Source of the DNA: Manihot esculenta
Lineage: Eukaryota > Streptophyta > Magnoliopsida > Malpighiales > Euphorbiaceae
Reading direction: 5' to 3'
Length of the DNA stretch: 64,000 nt
Assembly: GCF_001659605.2 (NCBI RefSeq)
Contig: NC_035165.2
Location: forward strand, 12,582,445 to 12,646,444
Each line of letters begins with the position of its first letter. Position 1 is the first letter of the stretch. Under the pieces are notes generated by a model, which saw only the letters and a program-made list of their open reading frames with translations, was not told where the DNA came from and ran no database searches. Shown here one piece after another: positions 59,436-64,000 of the stretch. The translations under genes were made by a program, and so were the position numbers.

Positions 59436-61699
59436 TGTAATACCCGGCTAGACTCCGGTATCGGAATTCCTACCGTCCGGTGGAATCTTGGATGTCGGAG
59501 ACCTCTAGAAGGGTAGAATCATATTTTATGAAATGTTTTCATGTTTTTAATGGTTTTAAGTATTAAATAAAATGAGTTTTTGCATGAAAATAGCATTGGA
59601 GGAAAACCCAGGTTCGGCCGCCGAACATGCATGCGTTTTGGAGGCACGTTAGGCCCCCGAAAGCATGAGTGAGGGAAGTTCAGGTTCGGCCGCCGAACCT
59701 CATGTTCGGCCGCCGAACATGGCATGCATGCGGAGGCACATTCGGCCCCCGAACGTGGTCTGGCCAGCCACTATAAAAGGGTCCCTTAGCCGAAAACGGG
59801 CGAGCTTTTTCCCATTTTCGGCCAAGGTGAGCTTTCCGCCGTCCCTCACCCATTTTTGATGTTCTTTCTCTAAATCTTTCAAGATTTTCACTTGTTTTTA
59901 CTTGGTTTTGAAGATTTAAGCTTTTGAAACAAGTTTTGGAGCTTTGGGAACTCAGGAGCTCATTTTCGAGGATCTCCAAGTTTAGGTCGTCTCCCTCTCG
60001 ATCTCCAAGAGGTAAGGGCCGATCTTAAGCTCCTTATGTGTTTTAAATAAGTTTTATGCAAGATCTATGGGTAGAAATGCATGTTAGGTTATATGTTGAA
60101 TTTATGGGTTATATTGATGATTTGAGCAATGTATGTTGATTTTGTGTGTTTGAAGTGTTGTAGTTGGGGTATATGATAGTTTGAGACCCCTAGGTGTAAT
60201 GTATGTGTGGTATGCATGTTGTAGAACGAAGTTATGCATGATTTAAGGTTTGGAGGCGAAATGTGCAAAGGGAGCCAAGTTTCTGCCCTTGGCAGAAACC
60301 AGGTTCGGCAGCCGAAGGCACTTTCGGCCGCCGAACATGGCTGGGAAGGCAGCCCTTCGGCTGCCGAAGTTGCCCCCGAAAGAGAGACTTTCGTCTCTGT
60401 CGGGCAGTTTCGGCCGCCGAAAGTGCCGCCGAACATGCATGAGTTTCGTCTCTGTCTGGGAGTTTCGGCCGCCGAAGGTGCCGCCGAACCTGCATGACTT
60501 TCGGCTCTGGAGGGACTTTCGGCCGCCGAACCTGCCGCCGAAAGTGCCCTGTTCAGCCATTTCTTGCATGTTTTTATGTGATATTTTCAGGATGTTTTAG
60601 GGGGTTTTTGGGGAATATTTTAGAGTTATGCTCAGGTATGTTTGGTCCCTCATTTGAGTCCACCTGTGTAGGTTCGGACCCGAGGAACCGAGGACCCCAG
60701 CAGTGAGTTCAGCTGCTTCGGTGTTGTCAGAGTCAGCCAGAGGTGAGTAGGACTAAACTTAATCTTTTAAAATTAAATATTTTATCATGTTTCATGCATC
60801 ATGATTATGCAATAGGATGATTGCATTAGTTTCACGAATATGTCGCATTGCATCTATGGTTGTTGATGTGGGTGAATGTTGGATGACCCATTTAGTCCAA
60901 GACAGGAAGACCAGGACCCCATTCTACGGCCTGGCATAGAGTAAGGAAAGACCAGGACCCCATTCTACGGCCTGGCACGATAGTGGACTCGAAGACCAGG
61001 AGCCCAGAGGAGGCCCTGGGATAATGGTAAGTAATGTATGTATGACAGGAAGACCAGGACCCCATGCTACGGCCTGGCACAGAGTTAACTTGGACTATTT
61101 GGTGACAAGTTCACCCAACCCTTATGTGAATTGTTTGTGTTATGATGCATTTCATAGAGCATAGTGTTAATGTGTTTTAATAGCTCTACTCACTGGGCTT
61201 TTAGCTCACCCCTCTCCCTTTTCCCCCAGGCTTACAGGTACAGGATATAGTACGGGAGTCCGGATAGAGTAAAGAAGTTATGCCTATGTAATAGCTAGCA
61301 ATGGATATGATCAAATTGTAATGTAAAAGTACAGTATAGTTATGTAATGAGTTTTATGGATGTTAGTGTGTGCTTGACCATAGATTGTTGTATCCCTTTT
61401 AAACATGATCTTAGAGATTTATATGATGTTTATGTATACCAACTCAACAGATGTTATGTTGTTCATTGGGGGCACAGATGAGATCCCACAGAGGGATCAA
61501 AGTTATGTTCATATTTATGCACAGGTTGAGTTTGGTTGATGTTTATAGAAAGAAAAGTTTTAATTTTTATGCATGTTGTTGATCATGTATGGGATTATAC
61601 AGGTTTACAGGTTTTATGTCAGGCTTGCTACGGGTCCCGGCGGCCTTAAGTCGACCCGGATCCTAGCGCCGGTAGCGGTCCGATTTTCGGGGCGTTACA
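59436..61699 (+). repeat. Tekay element D 3' LTR
   Basis: 2264 bp, nearly identical to the 5' LTR. Seen differences: C/T in the GTTCTT(C/T)CTC stretch (52246 region), one T fewer in the TGATTTT run (60140 region), T/G in GGAT(T/G)ACCC, and A/G in CACT(A/G)GGC. Confidence 0.95.
60900..61085 (+). repeat. LTR minisatellite (GACCAGGACCCCATTCTACG)
   Basis: Degenerate tandem units with core CCAGGACCCCAT(T/G)CTACGG and CCTGGCA, spaced about 45-65 bp. The same type of array sits in every Tekay LTR here (53273; 27390; 19710; 31720; 39575) with different unit numbers and sequence. Confidence 0.8.
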
Positions 61700-62587
61700 T
61701 GATTCTTGATTGCAAAGTTAATTGATTGTTAGTTGGGATATTTTTTAGTCCGTAATTGCTGAAAATATTCTGACCTAAGAACACTTGGTGTAAAAACTAA
61801 GGAATTGTATGATCTAGCAACATCTCATGCGTTTGAGTAGCTAGGGTTGGATCTCTCTCATTCTTTATGCAATTGACAATTGTTTTGATGTCTAAGGCCC
61901 AAAGACGTTCTTTGATAATTTGTTAATTAGTAATTGATTAGAGGACGTTCCCTAATTGATTTAATCATAAGGAGAGACATGGTGGTGATAAGCATTTTCC
62001 ATCCCCATAACCAATCTATTGAATTAATTAAGAGAACATAAGTTTCAATGATCAACCCAAACAATCAAAGTGGATCCATATCTTCAACTAGACCTTTCTC
62101 ATATTGATTTCCTCTTTTATTTTGATTACTTGCTTTTTTAATTGCTTTTAATAGTTGTTAGTCAAAACAATCTCAAAACCCCTCTTTTTTTACTTTATTG
62201 CACTTTACTTTTGATCTGCCTTCAGTTACTTACCTCCAATTGTGCTTTCAGTTGATTCTCTTGATCTTGTTTGGGAAAAATAGACAAGTATTCAATTCTC
62301 TGTGGATTCGATCCTTTCACCACTATCTACAGTTGTAAATTGTTGATAACAAAAAAGGTTATTTTTGACCGGCTTCGACAACCGCAAGTCAACAAACAAA
62401 GGGTGTTCGTGGGAATCAGCACCTGGAGTCTATTGAATATTTCAAAAGCTTCTAAAATGTTAGAATTTAAATCCTTCTTTTCTAATTAAACGGATCATTT
62501 AGGTCCTGGGAGATAATCTAGAGATCAAAATTTTTGTTCCGCTGCGTATTTTGCTTTGCAGTGATCTCTGAGTTTACTAACATAGGC

Positions 62588-63055
62588 TACTTAATAGAAA
62601 AAGTACCTAGACTTGCACAATCCTTTCTTTCTTCTGGTCCTTGAGTCTTTTGGTATTAGGCCTTTCACTTTGCCGGTTCTTCTGGTCTTCTTTTGCCTGC
62701 TCCTCCTTTCCTAACCTACCCATGGGTTCTTCCTCCTCATTGTTAGGTTGGGTGTACACAGATTTTTTTGTTAGTTTTTTCTTTCTAGTAGCGGAGCTTA
62801 CTGGTTAAGAGAGTCTACTTTGGCTGCCTTGCTTGTTTCCTTTTCTATTTGTTTCATTGGGTTCAATTGGGTTGTATATTTTTTGCAAGTAAAGGATACA
62901 TCTTTTCCATCATCCTGATTCTCAATGGTTTGCATGGTTGTTTTTTTATCCTGGGGAAAGGTTTAAATTTGATTAAAAACCAAAGCATCTCTGGGTCTTT
63001 AGCTGGTCTATTGGTAGTAGATGGCTGATCTTCAAGACACATTTGAGAAGACAAG
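62588..63055. other. Unassigned sequence
   Basis: Non-repetitive, moderately AT-rich. No frame gives a recognisable domain; the 62863-63078 - strand frame is basic but featureless. 49591-49676 is its left continuation once the nest is removed. It may be a decayed integrase part of the host copia element or an unrelated insertion. Confidence 0.3.
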
Positions 63056-64000
63056 GGATGATGTGTTCTTATGAACATGTCTTCCCTTTTACAACATCAT
63101 AGGCTATTCCAAATGTTGTGCTATTTATTCCCATACTTGACTTAGAAAATACACCATCCTTACCCTTAGCTTCTCCTCCTTCTCACACTTCACCTCTTTT
63201 TGATTCATCTGGCCTTAGGAGGTCATCCAGAGCCATAAACCTCCCCCTTAGCTGCAGGACTTTGTTGCTTCTGCAACCACTGCTGCCCATCATTTCCCTC
63301 TTATCTATTTGCCTCACATCTTCATACCAGACCTATATATTGAATGTTTCCTGCATACAAGATCCTACCACTTATGCTTAGGCATCCCAAGATGTCAATT
63401 GGATTAATGCAATGCAACATGAGTTGCATGTACTGGTACTAAATAATACTTGGGTAGTTACAACCTTACCTAAAGGAAATAAAGTCATAGGTTGTAAATG
63501 GGTGTATAAGGTTAAATACAAACCCAATGGTGAAATTAATAGGTTTAAGGCCTGTTTGGTGGTTAAAGGCTATAACCAAATAGAAGGCCTAGACTATAAA
63601 GATAGGTTTTCTTCTATTGTAAAACTACCTGCTGTCCAAATCCTTATTGCACTGGCTACTCATAAATAATGACATGTATTCCAACTTGACATAAACAATG
63701 CTTTCCTACACGGTACTCTAAAGGAGGAAGTTTATATGCATCCTCCATAGGAGTATGATAAGGCATTGCCAGGGCAAGTCTACCTCTTTAAAAGATATTT
63801 ATATGGGCTTAAACAAGCCTCCCGAAAATGGAACATTGAGTTTTCAAGCTTTCTTAAGTCCTTGGATTTCAATCAAGATGCTCATGATTATTGTCTCTTT
63901 GTTAAATGTCCTAATGCTTATTTCTTAGCTCTTTTGATATATATAGACGACATTATTCTCACCGGTACCTCCATCATTGCCATGGCTAAAATTAAATATG
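63056..64000 (+). pseudogene. Copia integrase end and reverse transcriptase (runs off window)
   Basis: Starts with a copia integrase C-terminal motif (SYEHVFPFTTS near 63070), a Ser/Pro linker with LRRSSRA, then RVT_2 reverse transcriptase: WINAMQHELHVLVLNNTW, VIGCKWVYKVKYKPNGEIN, FQLDINNAFLHGTLKEEVYM, YLYGLKQASRKWN and the catalytic YIDDIILTG near 63940. Stops near 63090, 63379, 63667 and 63748 make it non-functional. Orientation and content fit the missing downstream half of the copia element at 18190-30308, but the integrase core is absent. Confidence 0.85.

Larger units (their letters stand above)
51804..61699 (+). mobile_element. Intact Tekay/Del-like gypsy element D (inner level of nest)
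   Basis: 9,896-bp element flanked by a perfect TGATT duplication (51799-51803 and 61700-61704). 5' LTR 51804-54068, primer site, 274-bp leader, one open gag-pol frame 54343-59337, hairpin plus purine tract, 3' LTR 59436-61699. By eye the LTRs differ at three substitutions and one 1-base indel, so the insertion is recent. All cis signals and protein motifs needed for retrotransposition are visible. Confidence 0.96.
50881..62391 (+). mobile_element. Athila-like solo LTR, interrupted (middle level of nest)
   Basis: Segments 50881-51803 and 61705-62391 (about 1.6 kb) run from TGATAGAGCATATTTTAGTC to GACAACCGCAAGTCA. They are flanked by near-identical ACAGA (50876-50880) and ACAAA (62392-62396). 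There is no primer site or internal region after the end, so it is a solo LTR. It contains a palindrome array at about 51050-51190 that resembles Tekay LTR sequence in reverse orientation. The Tekay element at 51804 is inserted in it. Confidence 0.78.
49677..62582. mobile_element. Copia-type solo LTR, interrupted (outer level of nest)
   Basis: Segments 49677-50880 and 62392-62582 (about 1.4 kb together) form one LTR beginning TGTTAG and ending CTAACA, flanked by a perfect TAGGC duplication (49672-49676 and 62583-62587). The end block GTTCCGCTGCGTATTTTGC is of the kind seen at the 3' end of plant copia LTRs. No internal region is present. It is interrupted at 50881 by an Athila-like LTR. Copia assignment is inference from LTR style. 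Confidence 0.8.

Overview
This window is nuclear DNA of a flowering plant, probably a eudicot. The left edge carries a spliced gene that matches the 3' half of plant TAF2. Nearly everything else is LTR-retrotransposon sequence of kinds typical of angiosperms: Ty3/gypsy Tekay/Del-like, Athila/Tat-like, Ty1/copia, plus an L1-type LINE. The TAF2 tail and the LTR style suggest Malpighiales, perhaps Euphorbiaceae, but I cannot prove that from sequence alone.

Layout. 1-5760: last six exons of TAF2 on the + strand, with a 1.1-kb Mutator-like MITE (9-bp target duplication) in the 2.7-kb first visible intron. 5761-6799: AT-rich intergenic DNA. 6800-13210: a decayed LINE on the - strand, split by a Tekay fragment (9714-12780, LTR plus start of gag). 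13211-18190: AT-rich spacer with a SINE-like tRNA promoter, a 3 x 123-bp tandem repeat and an unexplained higher-GC island. From about 18190: a + strand copia element (LTR end, primer site, gag, protease). It is interrupted by a complete but dead 10-kb Tekay element (19034-29068, - strand, TSD CTCAT) and again at 30309. Its reverse transcriptase appears to resume at 63056-64000.

30309-41626 is a chimeric, degenerate Tekay element made of two gag halves. It carries two further Tekay solo LTRs (33378-35409, TSD CTCAA; 38029-40351, TSD ATTTT). 41627-48348 is a rearranged patchwork of Athila-like LTR pieces in both orientations around a - strand gag/protease fragment, with a third Tekay solo LTR (42291-44359, TSD ACTTG). 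48349-49590 is a truncated Tat-type element on the - strand.

49677-62582 is a clean three-level nest. A copia-type solo LTR (TSD TAGGC) holds an Athila-like solo LTR (TSD ACAGA/ACAAA), which holds a full-length Tekay element (51804-61699, TSD TGATT). That element has one uninterrupted 1664-codon gag-pol frame and LTRs differing at only about four places. It is the only element here that looks capable of recent or current activity.

I found no cellular gene other than TAF2, no tRNA or rRNA gene and no CRISPR array. The most interesting structure is in the Tekay LTRs. All copies I compared keep strong splice-donor sequences after the TATA box, and a branch-site/polypyrimidine/CAG acceptor directly before the gag ATG, which suggests a spliced gag-pol mRNA that skips a leader of about 2 kb. 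The LTRs also carry arrays of a CpG-rich palindrome (TTCGGCCGCCGAA), and a piece of this array has entered an unrelated Athila-like LTR in the opposite orientation.
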